Positions 35,901-48,700 of a stretch of 64,000 nt of DNA are shown piece by piece. The first letter of the stretch is position 1. Each line of letters starts with the position of its first letter. The stretch comes from Blakeslea trispora (lineage: Eukaryota; Mucoromycota; Mucoromycetes; Mucorales; Choanephoraceae): positions 62,001 to 126,000 of the forward strand of contig JAIWNE010000003.1 in the NCBI GenBank assembly GCA_025331445.1, in the 5' to 3' direction. Made by a program: the position numbers and the translations under genes. The notes below the pieces were generated by a model. The model had not been told where the DNA came from. It saw only the letters and a program-made list of their open reading frames with translations, and did no database searches.

Positions 35901-37750
35901 AATGCTACCAAATCTCCATTGGATATTTGAGATCCAAGTGTTTGCGACACCTCTTTATCACCTGATGTGCCTAATACCATCGTGGTAATAAGCTGCATAG
36001 CAGCTGCAGGTAAGACCTGCTGCGAGTCCGTGGGTAACGGGCCTTCTATATCTACAGTAGGTAAATCTTCAAATGACAAATAAACACCAAGTGTGCGTAA
36101 TGTAGCTACAGTCAATCGACGCAGATTAGCAACATCTAAATCAGATCGCATAGGGTCCTTCTGTTCATCAAATGCTGGTGAGTCTAGCGATTCCAGATGC
36201 TTTGAAAAGTGGATTCGTAGTTGAGGACGAGGTGGAACAACAGGTAGTGCTACAGGAGCTGAAGGTGGAGAGAGTTGACGTATAATTTGTCGCATTGGCT
36301 GCTGTTGCATTGGTTGCTGCTGCTGTTGCTGTTGATGTTGAATTGGCTGTAGATGGTGTTGCATTGGCTGCTGTTGATGTTGTTGCTGCATTGGCTGCTG
36401 TTGATGTTGTTGCTGCATTGACTGCTGTTGATGTTGTTGCTGCATTGACTGCTGTTGTCGAGCAGGCTGCTGCTGCTGCTGCTGCTGTGAATGAATGGGC
36501 AAAGGGCCAGTAGTATTGTTCGCCATTGAAACATTACTAACAGAATGTGGATGCAAGGGCTGACGATGTATCAGCGGAGGCAACGACTGTTGAGGTTGAT
36601 GGATGGGCCTCAACATGAGTTGTGGTGAAGAGGGCGTCTGCTTGGAAGGTATCGAGAATTGAGCAATAATAGATGATGAAGGAGGAGCTGAAGTAGAAGG
36701 GGCTACTGATTTAGGTTGTGGATGGATGGCTTGTTGCTGAGGATGTTGATGATGTTGGGATAAAGGTGAATGGTGGTGATGTAAAGGCGCAGTAGGACTA
36801 GCAGCAAGTGGTTGGTGCAATACATGATGAGGGTGGTGAGGATGGGGAGGCGGTGGTTGAGACTGATTATTTTGCAAAGAAGGCATATTTGTGTTCATAG
36901 GTTTTGGATGGGATGGCGATAGACTCATGTGTTGTATCGAATTGTTTATAAGGGGTCGTGATGCTGGTGGTGGTGGTGGTGGCAATGATGACACTGCATC
37001 ATTCGTGTCTAAGATAGATGGTAGTGTACGTGCCACTGGATTGTGCAGATTTGTCTGATGTAATATCTGGCCAAAAGGTGGAAGTGGAGAATGCTGAAAT
37101 GATTGTGGAGAAAAGAACGGTAATTCGTTGTTGTTTTCGTTATTGTTGTCGTTATCGCGATTGTTCCGTTGTTGTTCTGTGTTAGGTGGTCCAGGACGGA
37201 CAGGCGGAAGAGCGGAAGAGGCTGGCGATGACAAGGAAGGAGGAGGAGAGCTTGATTGTCTTTTATTAACAGAAGACATGTGCGCGTTATCCAAGGGTGG
37301 CAAAGGTGGTGGTGTGGATAATAACATACTGAGTGAGGCATCTTCTGATCTGTTTAGTTGCGGAGGCGGTATATCAGTGATCGCATTATCTCTGGTTGAA
37401 GTAGATTGAATTTCGTTGTCATTATCATTCATTGCTTCTTGTTGCTGATAATTATCTAAAGTAAACAGGTCAGTTCAAAAGCTGTGGCTCTATTCCGAAT
37501 CATCCTTATACTCACCTTGCATAGCTAAACTCTCACGAAAGAGTTTATCAACCAAGTCATCGTCATCAGGTAGGTCTGAAGTAGAAGCAGACTGGTTGAA
37601 GTCGGCAAAAGACTGTGTGCCATCGTTCTCGTCGGTTGGCATAAGAGGGTCGAGCGACTGTAGTTTCCATAAAAGCTGCATGTTATCGACGAAGCCGCTC
37701 ATACCTCCAACAGACGATTCGTTGTTCTCCCTCAAGTTCCAGTCGTCCAT
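32955..37750 (-). CDS. Bromodomain and protein-kinase fusion protein
   Basis: Six exons on minus: 37750-37516, 37455-34375, 34332-34137, 34075-33989, 33936-33535, 33471-32955; 1505 residues, in frame throughout. The open frame of exon 2 runs only four codons past its GTAAGC donor, supporting continuation. Order: acidic N-terminus; long Pro/Ser/His/Gln-rich disordered region with a 9-residue Gln repeat at about 400-466; one bromodomain at about 650-750 (YRYILNMLLSTPDCWPF, then EIKKPMDLYTIEENV and RNARSFH); a linker; then a protein-kinase domain from about 1110. The kinase has HRDLSEVNIM (about 1243) and LIDFGKA (about 1274), resembling fungal FunK1-type kinases, and PWRGI in the C-lobe. The glycine loop and VAIK lysine are not evident. 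The tail is basic with RGRPK, an AT-hook-like motif. Nuclear chromatin reading is likely; activity is uncertain. Confidence 0.8.
36361..36465. repeat. 27-bp tandem repeat coding Gln-rich units
   Basis: About four copies of a 27-bp unit inside the bromodomain-kinase gene, coding on minus for repeats of the type QSMQQQHQQ and QPMQQQHQQ. A CAG/CTG run at about 36463-36485 lies next to it. Copy number is likely variable. Confidence 0.75.
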
Positions 37751-38858
37751 CAGGCTTGCTTCGAAAAAACTTGAAAATCAAAAGAAGGAACAGGGAAAAT
37801 AAAGCTGGCGATCGGCTTATAGTTTAGTACAACTTCTTTTAAAAACAACAACAAAAAAAGCTTCTTTTTTTTTTAAATAATAATAATAAACTAAAGGTTA
37901 CCTTGAATTGCCTCCTTATTTTATGTACAGTAAAGAAGAAGTTTCTCTTTTTTTTTTTTTGGCTGGAAAAAAGAAAAATAAGGTAGGCAGTAAGTGAGAG
38001 CGAGAGAGAGAAAAAGAGAGAGAGAAAGTAGTATGAGTTGACCTATTTTTTTTTTCTTTTTTGGAAAATAAAAAAAATCAGATTGATAAACCACACACAC
38101 AAATAATGTTATGTGTGAGAGTAGGCTTTCTTTTTCACTCAGCAGAGCAGAGAGAGCTTACAGTTGGTTATGGGGTGTGATTAAGTCCTTTTGAATGTCC
38201 GCTTAAAATATGAAATATTGAGATTTGTTTGGATTAAATTTTGAGATGGAATTCAACTAATCTCTAGTATATTTTAAATAACATACAGTAAAAGCTTTAT
38301 TTGAGATAAGTATATGGTATGAGATTGATATTGTTATAATAAAGATGTCTTATTTTTTCTAATTCTCCAGTAGTACTTGAGACAAAATGCGAAGAAAAGA
38401 ACAAAGTAACAGAATAGCTGATAATTATATAGAGAATGGAAATATATGTGTAATAGGTACACACATAAGAGAAGTAATAAAAAAGGAAGACAAGGACAAA
38501 TCAACAGTGCACTAAGTACACATTTTCACACCTTTCAAATTAATTTTTGACTAAATATTTATGTAGGAGCAAACATCAATATATGTCGTCTAACTTTACT
38601 AAAGATCAGATAAAGATAAGAGCGAGCGAGAAACAAATAGCTTACATGGTATCAATCAATCTCTATGGCAGGGCTGCCACGTCTGGGGGGGGAGGAAATT
38701 TAGCAATTTAAGACAGTTAAAGTTTATGCAACATTTACAACCTTGCTTATCACGCTTCGCGTGCAGCCAATACACCGCTTCTTGTACAGAAGGATGCTGT
38801 TTTGTGATGAAATCAGTGTTGGAGGGACTGATGGTTGAGAGAAAGCAGGGAGAGTTTG
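37751..38858. other. Promoter of the bromodomain-kinase gene and non-coding DNA
   Basis: About 1.1 kb. The first 400 bp upstream of the minus-strand ATG are rich in poly-T, poly-A and GA repeats (37998-38027), typical of a fungal leader and promoter. A G-run sits at 38685-38692. No gene is supported. Confidence 0.4.
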
Positions 38859-41691
38859 CTAAAGAGCAAAGTTGTAATTCCGGGAAATGGCAATAGCAAG
38901 GGCAGACAGCTTGTCACGGCCACTTATACCACGGCCATTCCTAACAGACGGGCATTCATGGTTCAAGCAGTGGAATGCGCCTTTCATGTTTCTATACATT
39001 GTTTTGACTTTCACTTGTATGAGCTGCTTTGGATGTTGAAGTTTGTTGAAGTAATAGACACAGGTTTACGACGTGTTGTTTAGTTGGTAATGCTAACTGT
39101 TGTGTAGCGGGCATGGTTATTCTGTTTCCAATTACTACCATAGCGTAAGTGTCGTTTGATTCTGGAACCTACCCCAAAGCTACGATCACCAATCATCATA
39201 ACCAACTGCTTTTGGGGTGGCCGAAGTCCTGCCTTCTGCTTGCCTTTTCGATCTTTGATTGCTTCTACCTTAGGGTTCAACCAAAGACGTTTTCGAGCAC
39301 AAACACGGTCTTTTGACTTCTTCATAAATATTTCTCTTTTTATGTCACCCTTTTTCATCTTGGTGTTCTGGTAGAAGCTTCTCACCACATTCTTGTTATC
39401 TTGCAAACACCTGTACGCATTTCAAACATTTTCTTCATTCTTAACAGTAGTGAAATTTCAGCGTGATAATGCTGTTTCTGCTTCAGCGACTTGCAGATTA
39501 TTTTTCTTCATCAACGCCAACTCATGTCTATAATGAAAGTTTCTACCTGCAAAATCAACATCTTCAGCCGAGACTGTCTTTGCTTCAGGCAATGGTTGGA
39601 ATTCAAGTTCATTTTGCTCAGTCAAAGCAGCGAAACGGTTGTAGAGCTTCAAGTGGAACAGGTACTGATTCTGACATTTTTACAATACCGTTGTCTGTGC
39701 CTGAGAAAACGAAATCTTGAGAAATTTGTTGAGGACTTGGATTAAGGTTTGCATCTTCAGATTTAAATATAGCACCTCGTTCACTGGCACCAACCTTTTG
39801 GATATGTCTCAAAGTCTTTTCAGCCTTCTGCTTTCCCTTATCTTTTTTAGGCATGGCAACAGCTCTACGTCAAATATACAGGCTAAATCTTCGATCAGAC
39901 AACTCACGCTTGCATTCTCTGACAACCAAATACCTCTTGTATCTTTTATCTTTTATTAAATTGATGAGCTGAGATATTTCCCTTTGAATGTCATCTAAAG
40001 CTTTCTTTTGCAGCGCGCTTGATATAGTCATCGGATCCTCTTGTTGGCCAGATTGAGACTCTCTGAGTCTGTTGATTGCGTTGCGAATGATATTAGAGAT
40101 GTCTGGCAAGCAGCCACAAAGACCGGCTTCAGCTTCTTCGGAAGGAGTGGATGACTCAGATGGCTCAGTTGGTAGAACTTGAGCTGCAGAAGTGCTTGAT
40201 TGAGCAGCAGCAGAGGGTTGAGACAAGGTGGTTTTCTAATCCCGCTTGGCTACTTTAATTTGAATACCAAAGTTATCATCATTGTATGCTTTATAAGCTT
40301 GCTTCAGGTCCTTGGACAAATCATTCATTTCTTTCTGCAAAGTAGCAGTTTCATTCTTGAGGATATTCTTGTATTTTTCAGACTGCAACAGGATTTGCTG
40401 CCATGTTGATTCTGAAAGATTGCTAGTGGAAGGCTGTTTTCTTAAAGAAGCCGTTTTCCCCTTGGGCTTATTCGTATTTATACCTAGCTGTAAGCCGAAC
40501 AGGATAGTGATATTGTGTGCTAATGTCAACTGTTTTCGTTTGCATGCTGCTTGAATGCTATTTGATAGCTTGCCATATCGAAAAAGGAATTAAGCACAGC
40601 GTCCTTGTGATTGGAGACATCAGTTGCGCATTGAAATAGTGTACCATCATATTCAAAGAAGCTTGTTGACCATGACTACAATACAAAGAGTAGAGTGACT
40701 CTGTATTCATTCGGAAAGCTTTCAGGCTGTTAGAGGGCATATGACACATGTTGCGATTAAATTTAGCATAACCGGCACAGAGGAGAAGATCATTTGCAAG
40801 GGCAATACATGGAAGCTGGTGGCCAATGAATTTATAGTTTGTCTTCAAAGGGATTTATGGCTTGAGCCTTATAACAATAAGTAAGCATATATTAATCTCA
40901 TGCTCTGCAAAATTAGCGCGTTTATCCATCAAGGATTCACGAGTGAGATCGTCGTCTGCAAACAACAAACTTTTTATCAGACCTTTCACTTCAAATATAT
41001 GCCTTCTGTTAGCATCTTCTTCTTCAATCATATCTCCTTCTTCAACACTGGAATAACCATCGGGGATGGTGGTAAAGCAGCTTCTTCATATGCTTGTTTG
41101 GCCATGGCTGATTCTTCTAACGGGAATCTCATTGGTTCTCTGTCTTTGCTAGATTTGATCTTTAGAGGCTTTGCAGATAGACTTCCAGCAGATACTGCCA
41201 ATTTTTTACTGCCTTCAGCTTGTTATTGGAAACCTATATCTTCAAGAGGTCGCTTTCGACTTGGATCAGGAGCACTTTCAGCAAAACATCTTTGGATGTA
41301 GTTTGTTTTGGTTTCTCTCTGTTCATCTAAATAAAGTGAAGATAAATGTTTAGGAGAGCTGCTGTTATGAAATAACTTTTATCTTCCGTATGATAAAATC
41401 TTCGTATGTCTTGATACGCTTTTCGCTCTTGGTAGCCCGTTAAATCCAAATGTTACCATGTTTTGCTTTTTGGTTGTACTTTCTCCATCGGTACTTCTCA
41501 TTCCTGATGATCTTGCGACACACACTTGATGTTAATACAGAAATGTCATTGTTTTGAACTTGTGGGGGCAACTGGGTCTCCTCGCTTTTCTTCTTTTGTC
41601 GTTCTTTTGCAAGAGAAGGATTGCTCTTTGCTATGTATGTTGCCCAAAATTCCTTTTTTGACAATACCTCAAATTGTGTTAGAGCAATCAA
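38859..41691 (-). pseudogene. Decayed TnpB/Fanzor-like nuclease gene of a mobile element
   Basis: Minus-strand coding pieces read in order with stops and frameshifts between them: 41691-41440, about 41300-40860 (in-frame stop after DIGFQ), 40848-40558, 40529-40236, 40226-39870, 39854-39618, 39652-39458, 39406-39080 and a frame-shifted end at about 39075-38859. RuvC-like landmarks survive: FVFSGTDNGIVK near 39695 (first catalytic Asp context), GDRSFGVGSRIKRHL near 39180, then a zinc-ribbon remnant TCVYY ... FHCLNHECPS, in which a CxxC has become C-x-x-Y, and the terminal GRDKLSALAIA (last Asp). This order matches IS200/IS605 TnpB and its eukaryotic Fanzor relatives. It is too broken to be active. 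Element ends and target duplications were not found. Confidence 0.6.
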
Positions 41692-42712
41692 TGCAATTTA
41701 TTGATTCCCTTTGAAGATCACCAACGCATACAAAAAGATCCCTTTGATATGGATATAATATGTTTTTATTTTAAAAATATTAGATTACTTGTTTGATATC
41801 GAGTTGTACATTTTAGATCGTTTTGTATGTGGAGTGAACGTTATTCACCAAAAAAATCATCAAATTTACTGCCGAGGAAACAATAGCAACCAAGTTTGAC
41901 CTCACTTCCCAAACAGAAACAAGCTTCTTTTTGTTTATAGCAGAAGACAAGTTATTTCATATGTCTCAAAATGTACAGTACTGATGATTTTTACCCAAAA
42001 AAATCATATTACTCTATAATCACAAGCTTGACTCCATAAAGAAGGCACTTTTTTATTTTCAGAAGGACTTTCTTCATTCTGTCAAGCAAGCCAGAAGGTC
42101 CTCTGAACGTTCAGCCAGAATTATGTTACTCGAAAGCATGTCTTTCATTGACTCCTCTAATAGTGTTCCTCAAATGAAATCCAGCTCTTGTAAGAATTGC
42201 AGGGCGTTACTGGCTTCGTTTCTGAGACAAAGCTTAGTTCATTAGCTTGATTGTCTGACTCACTTTCGTTTCTAACTTATAGTCGAACAAGTTTGCAATC
42301 ACTGGAGTTTTCTTGTTGAATCTCTTCGGTAGAAGAGAGAGAGAGTTTTGATGTTTTGTAGCTTTTAGTAATGTTCTCTATGAGCCCACTCATCAAAAAT
42401 CATTGTGCAAAAGCTTAAATGAGCGACGGCAGTAACAACCTTTATTGGCCAAAAGTGTCCAATCGTATTGCTTATTACTAGCGGAGTAATATAAAACACA
42501 GCAGCCCCGCCAAACCCCTCGCAACACGGAAGTTGAAATTTAAACTTAAACACCGAACGACTTCAAGTTGCATAATAAAAGCATGCTTTCTTGATTTCAT
42601 GAAAGTTTTTTCTCTCTCTTCTTTACTTGTAATCTTTTTTCTTAACATCTCAAACGAGAAAAAAAAAGAAGAAGGGTTAAATCAAGAAACTTTTTCTTTC
42701 TAAATAAATCGC
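41692..42712. other. Promoter region of the Ura2 gene
   Basis: About 1 kb between the element remnant and Ura2. The last 120 bp form a C/T-rich leader (near 42600-42650) and an AAAAAAAGAAGAAG run before the 5' untranslated intron. No definite regulator site; open frames are short and unconvincing. Confidence 0.4.
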
Positions 42713-42772
42713 GTAAGGTAATCAATTTGTATTCATATCGAAATTGTTGTTCAAACTAATCAATGTCTACAG
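42713..42772 (+). other. Intron in the 5' untranslated region of Ura2
   Basis: GTAAGG donor, CTAAT branch site and CTACAG acceptor bound a 60-nt intron ending 7 nt before the start codon at 42780. Splicing removes the out-of-frame ATG at 42763, which would otherwise open a 67-codon overlapping frame. Confidence 0.7.
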
Positions 42773-42779
42773 AAAAGCC

Positions 42780-45700
42780 ATGTCCAATTTTCCTCTTCCA
42801 TCAGTTGCAGCTGCTGGAACTGCTCCTGCTACTAACATCGGTGCCAATATTCCTGCTCCTGCTGCAAATGCAACGCCATTGCCTACCTTATCTCCTCATT
42901 CATCCACTGACCCCCATCGACCAGCCACAGCTTTTGAAGAGAAAGATGTCACAACAGCTGCTCTAGTGCTTGAGGATGGCACCAGTTATCAAGGTATTTC
43001 CTTTGGTGCTGAAGCAAAAAGTATTTCTGGCGAATGCGTTTTTCAAACGGGTAAGACTATCTTTTTAAGTGTGCATAAACATCATAACTGCTAAGACTAA
43101 TTTGACATGTTTCACAAACGACAGGTATGGTTGGCTATCCTGAATCACTAACAGATCCTTCTTATCGCGGCCAAATTCTTGTCTTGACCTTCCCACTCAT
43201 TGGAAATTATGGTGCTCCTTCGAGAGAAGATATGGATGAACTTCTCAAAGACATTCCAAAGTACTATGAGTCAAATGAAATTCACATCGCTGGCCTCATT
43301 GTTGGAAATTATGCTGCAGATTATTCGCATTATCTTGCTTCTTCGTCTCTCTCTGCTTGGCTCAAGGAAAATAATGTTCCAGCACTCTATGGTATAGATA
43401 CACGCGCCATGACCAAGAAGATTCGTATTCAAGGTGTTTTACTCGCGAAGATTCTCTTTCCTCATTCAACTCTCGGTAGTACCGTAGATGCAGCTGCTTC
43501 TGCTCTTGGATTATCTTCTCATAAATCGTCATCTGACTCGTGGATATCAAACTATCAAGATGTTGAATGGGTAGATCCTAACAAGAGGAATCTCGTTGCG
43601 GAAGTTTCGCTTAAGCAGCCAAAGGTGTACTATCCTGAACCAAACAAAGCTCTCAAAACACCTTCTGGACGTACTGTACGTATCATTGCTGTCGATATCG
43701 GTATGAAGTACAACCAAATCCGTTGTTTTGTCTTTAGAGGCGTAGAACTAAAGATCGTGCCTTGGGACTACGACTTTAACCAGGAACCTCTTGATTCTTT
43801 TGATGGACTTTTCCTTTCTAATGGACCAGGAGATCCTACTACTATTGAAACTACTATTCAAAACACAAGAAGGTTTCTTAAAGACTTGAAGAAGCCTGTA
43901 TTTGGTATATGTTTAGGACATCAAATCATGTCCTTGGCAGCAGGCGCTAAAACAATGAAAATGAAGTACGGTAACCGTGGACAAAATATCCCCTGTACCA
44001 ATCTACTTTCTGGTCGCTGCTACATAACTTCTCAAAACCATGGGTATGCTGTTGATGCTTCTTCTCTTCCTCCTGATTATCAAGAATTATTTGTAAACGC
44101 TAATGATGGTTCAAACGAAGGTGTGATTCACAAGAGTAAACCTATCTTTTCAGTTCAGTTTCACCCTGAGTCTACTCCAGGCCCTCGTGATAGCGAGTTT
44201 CTCTTTGATGTCTTTTTAGACAATGTCAAGGAATGTCTTGAAACAAAATCATTGGTCCCACTGCGTATTCCAGGTGGAACTCTTGTTGAAAACAGAAACA
44301 AGAATCCTCGAGTGCATGTCAACAAGGTACTTGTACTTGGCTCTGGTGGTCTTTCAATTGGTCAAGCTGGAGAGTTTGATTACTCTGGCTCGCAAGCCAT
44401 CAAGGCTCTGAAGGAAGAAGGCATCTATACGGTCTTGATTAACCCAAACATTGCTACAATTCAAACATCAAAGGGTTTGGCAGATAAGGTTTATTTCTTG
44501 CCTGTTACCCCTGATTATGTTCGAAAGGTGATCCAGTTTGAAAAGCCAGATGGTATTTATGTAACTTTTGGTGGTCAGACAGCCTTAGGTGTAGGAATCG
44601 CTCTAAAAGATGAATTCGAGTCGTTAGGTGTCAAAGTACTGGGTACACCTATCGACACTATCATCACCACAGAGGATCGAGATCTCTTTGCTCAAGCGTT
44701 GTATGAGATCAACGAGAAATGTGCACAATCATCATCAGCAGTAACAGTCGAAGAAGCACTTGCAGCTGCTAAAGAAATTGGATATCCAGTGATTTGTCGT
44801 GCGGCCTATGCGCTAGGTGGACTCGGTTCTGGTTTTGCTGACAATGAAAAAGAACTGTCAGCACTATGTAACAAAGCATTTGCTACTTCTCCACAGGTAT
44901 TGATTGAAAAATCGATGAAGGGCTGGAAAGAAATCGAGTATGAGGTTGTGCGTGATTGTCAAGATAATTGTATTACTGTTTGTAATATGGAAAACTTTGA
45001 TCCTCTCGGTATCCATACTGGCGACTCTATTGTTGTAGCTCCGTCTCAAACTTTATCTGATGCTGACTATCACATGCTTCGTACTACAGCTGTCAATGTC
45101 ATTCGCCATCTAGGTGTTGTTGGTGAATGTAACATCCAATATGCACTTGATCCTTTTTCAAAAGAATATTGCATTATTGAAGTCAATGCTCGTCTTTCTC
45201 GTTCTTCTGCTCTTGCGTCCAAGGCTACAGGCTATCCGCTCGCTTTTGTCGCAGCTAAGCTTGGTTTGGGTATTCCTCTTAATGAAATCAAGAACAGTGT
45301 TACCAAAGTTACTTGTGCATGCTTTGAGCCTTCTCTTGACTATGTTGTAGTTAAAATTCCTCGCTGGGATCTCAAGAAGTTTAATCGTGTTAGCACTGCA
45401 CTTTCGTCTTCTATGAAATCAGTAGGAGAGGTGATGGCTATTGGCCGAACCTTTGAAGAAACTATTCAGAAAGCAATTCGTGCAATCGACTACAATTTTG
45501 CAGGTTTTAGTGAGGTAGTCATGATGCAATTGTACAATAATCACAGGATACTCATAATTTGTCTTATGTATGTTTTTATAGAACACTTTTGTGGCTGATG
45601 AATCTATAGACTTTGAGCTATCAAACCCCTCTGACCAGCGTTTGTTTGCTATCGCTAATGCAATGAACAAGGGATATACAGTTGATAAGATTTGGAAGAT

Positions 45701-48700
45701 GACAAACATCGACAAATGGTTCCTAAACAAGCTCATGCATATTGTGCAGTTAGGAAAGCGTCTTGATGGCTTCAACAAGACAAATGTTTCTGGCAATTTG
45801 ATTCGATCAGCGAAACAACTTGGCTTTTCTGATCGCCAGATTGCACACCATCTCAATAGCAATGAGCTAGCTGTTCGCAAGCTTCGTCAGGAATACAACG
45901 TGACTCCCTTTGTAAAACAAATCGATACAGTTGCAGCTGAATTTCCAGCTTTCACTAATTATCTTTACATGACTTACAATGCGGTTGAGCATGATGTTGA
46001 GTTCAATGACAAAGGAGTAATGGTCTTGGGCTCTGGTGTATATCGTATCGGCTCCTCGGTTGAATTTGACTGGTGCGCGGTTCGTGCTATTCGCACTATA
46101 AGGCAACAAGGAATTAAAACGGTCATGGTCAACTACAATCCTGAAACTGTTTCTACAGATTATGACGAAGCAGACAGACTATATTTCGAAAACATCAGTT
46201 TGGAAAGAGTCTTAGATATATACGAAATTGAAAAATCTACAGGTGTGTTAATGTCAATGGGTGGCCAAACACCAAACAACATAGCACTGCCTCTCTACCG
46301 ACAAAACGTCAAGGTGCTAGGTACTTCGCCCGAGATGATTGATAACGCAGAAAACCGCTACAAATTCTCTCGAATGTGTGATAGTATTGGTGTTGACCAA
46401 CCACTTTGGAAAGAATTAACAAATTACGAAGACGCCGAAACCTTTTGTGAGAATGCTGGCTTCCCTGTATTGGTAAGACCTTCCTATGTACTATCAGGCG
46501 CAGCCATGAATGTGGTGTTCTCTAAAGATGACTTAGCCTCTTACCTGAAGGAGGCCGCTGCTGTTTCGCGCGAGCACCCTGTGGTAATTACGAAGTATAT
46601 TGAAGAAGCCAAGGAAGTCGATATGGATGCCGTTGCTCTTGACGGAAAACTCATCATGCATGTTATATCCGAACATGTTGAGAATGCTGGCGTGCACTCG
46701 GGTGATGCCACTCTTGTTTTGCCTCCTCAAGACCTAGATCCTGAAACGATTCGCAAGATTGAAGAAGCCACCTCTAAAATCGGTCGCGCATTGAACATCA
46801 CCGGTCCCTTCAACATTCAGTTTATTGCTAAAAACAATGAAATCAAAGTAATCGAATGCAATGTTCGCGCTGCTCGATCATCGCCCTTCGTGTCTAAAGT
46901 TATGGGAGTTGATTTGATTGAAATGGCTACACTAGCCATGCTAGGGCTTCCTGTTGTTCCTTACCCAAAAATAAGCACTCCAAAGGACTATGTAGGCGTC
47001 AAGGTCCCTCAATTTTCCTTTAGTCGTCTGTCAGGTGCCGATCCAGTTCTTGGAGTTGAAATGGCTTCCACAGGAGAAGTTGCTTGTTTTGGCAAAGACA
47101 AATTTCAAGCGTACCTCAAAGCCCTGTTGGCTACTGGTTTCAGAGTGCCTAAGAAAAACATTTTGTTTTCTATCGGATCCTATAAAGAGAAGCAAGAGTT
47201 GTTGCCTTCTGTTCGTAAGCTACATGAACTAGGATACAATATATTTGCTACCACAGGCACGGCGGATTTCATCTCAGAGCATGGCATTCCTGTCAAACAT
47301 CTCGATACTTTGGATGCTGATACTGATGATAAGTTGAAGGCTGAATATTCTCTTCAGCAGCACTTGTCTAATAACTTGATTGATTTGTATATCAATTTGC
47401 CTTCTCGAAATCGCTTCCGTCGCCCTGCTTCATACATGTCTAAAGGTTATCGTTCTCGCCGTATGGCAGTAGATTACTCAGTGCCTCTTTTGACAAATGT
47501 GAAATGTGCTAAATTGTTTATTGCAGCTATTGCAAGTAATAAGGATAATCGTATTTTAGATATTGATTACAAAACAAGTCATACTCAAGCCCATTTACCT
47601 GGCCTATTTAACATCAATGCATATCTGGAAGACAGCAGTGAGTTTGAAGCTGTTGCTAAAGCTTCTCTATCGGCTGGCTTCACAACTATTTCTGCCTTTA
47701 CGAAAAACGTTACCAATGACACAAGTTTGGATGATCTTAGTCAAACTGCTCATAAAAACGCTCATGTAGACTATTTGTTGAACGTTACAGCTACAGCCGA
47801 AAATGCAAAACAAGTCGGAAAGTATGCGTCTGATGCTGCTGCTGTCTATATAAACACAGATCTACTTGGTTCAGGCAAAGTCTCTGTTTTCGATTCCGTC
47901 TTCTCATCTTGGCCAACATCTCAATTGATTATCACTGATGCTCGAGGAACTGATCTTGCTTCTATACTACTATTGGCTTCTCTGCACAATCGTGTCATCC
48001 ATGTTTCAAATGTGATGAACAAAGCTGACTTAGCATTGATCAAGATGAGTAAGAAAAAGGGACTGGCAGTTACATGTGACGTTGCTGTCTACTCTTTGTT
48101 CTTCCATTCAGAGGACTTCAACAACACCAAGTTCCTACCATCCAAAGAAGAGCATGATGCCTTGTGGAAAAACTTGGATGTAATTGATTGCTTTACTATA
48201 GGGTATACTCCCCGAAAGCTCAATGCAGAAGTCGGAAAGAAGTCAGATGCAGCATCAGGAATACACGAATCTCTAGCACTGTTACTAGGTGCTGTTCACC
48301 ATGGAAGATTGACATTGAATGATATAACTAAAAGACTTTGCGACAACCCAAGAGCAATCTTTGGTATTCCACCTCAACCTGATACGTCAGTTGAAATTGT
48401 TATTGACCGAAAGTACACTTGGCCAGTTGACAAAGAAAACTGGTCTCCTCTTGCTGGTATTACTGTTTATGGCTCAGTCGAAAGAGTTAAGTTGGACGAG
48501 ACAAATATGTTTATGGATGGCGTGCTAGTCAACACATCCAAGCATGGCCGTGATGTCTCAGTTCAAGCTCAAAATGTTAAATCTGGTGCTGCAGCAAAGC
48601 AAAGCGAAAGACAGAAAGCGGCAGAAGTGTCTACAGAGCAGAAGGACAGACACAAGCAACAAGTCGAGAAGAGCTTAGCTGTTCTCGAGTCAGGAGCAGT

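Noticed and set aside
42763..42966. 67-codon frame at the start of Ura2 as a regulatory upstream peptide
   Set aside because: Its ATG lies in a well-formed intron and it overlaps the Ura2 coding frame; no likeness to the arginine attenuator peptide.
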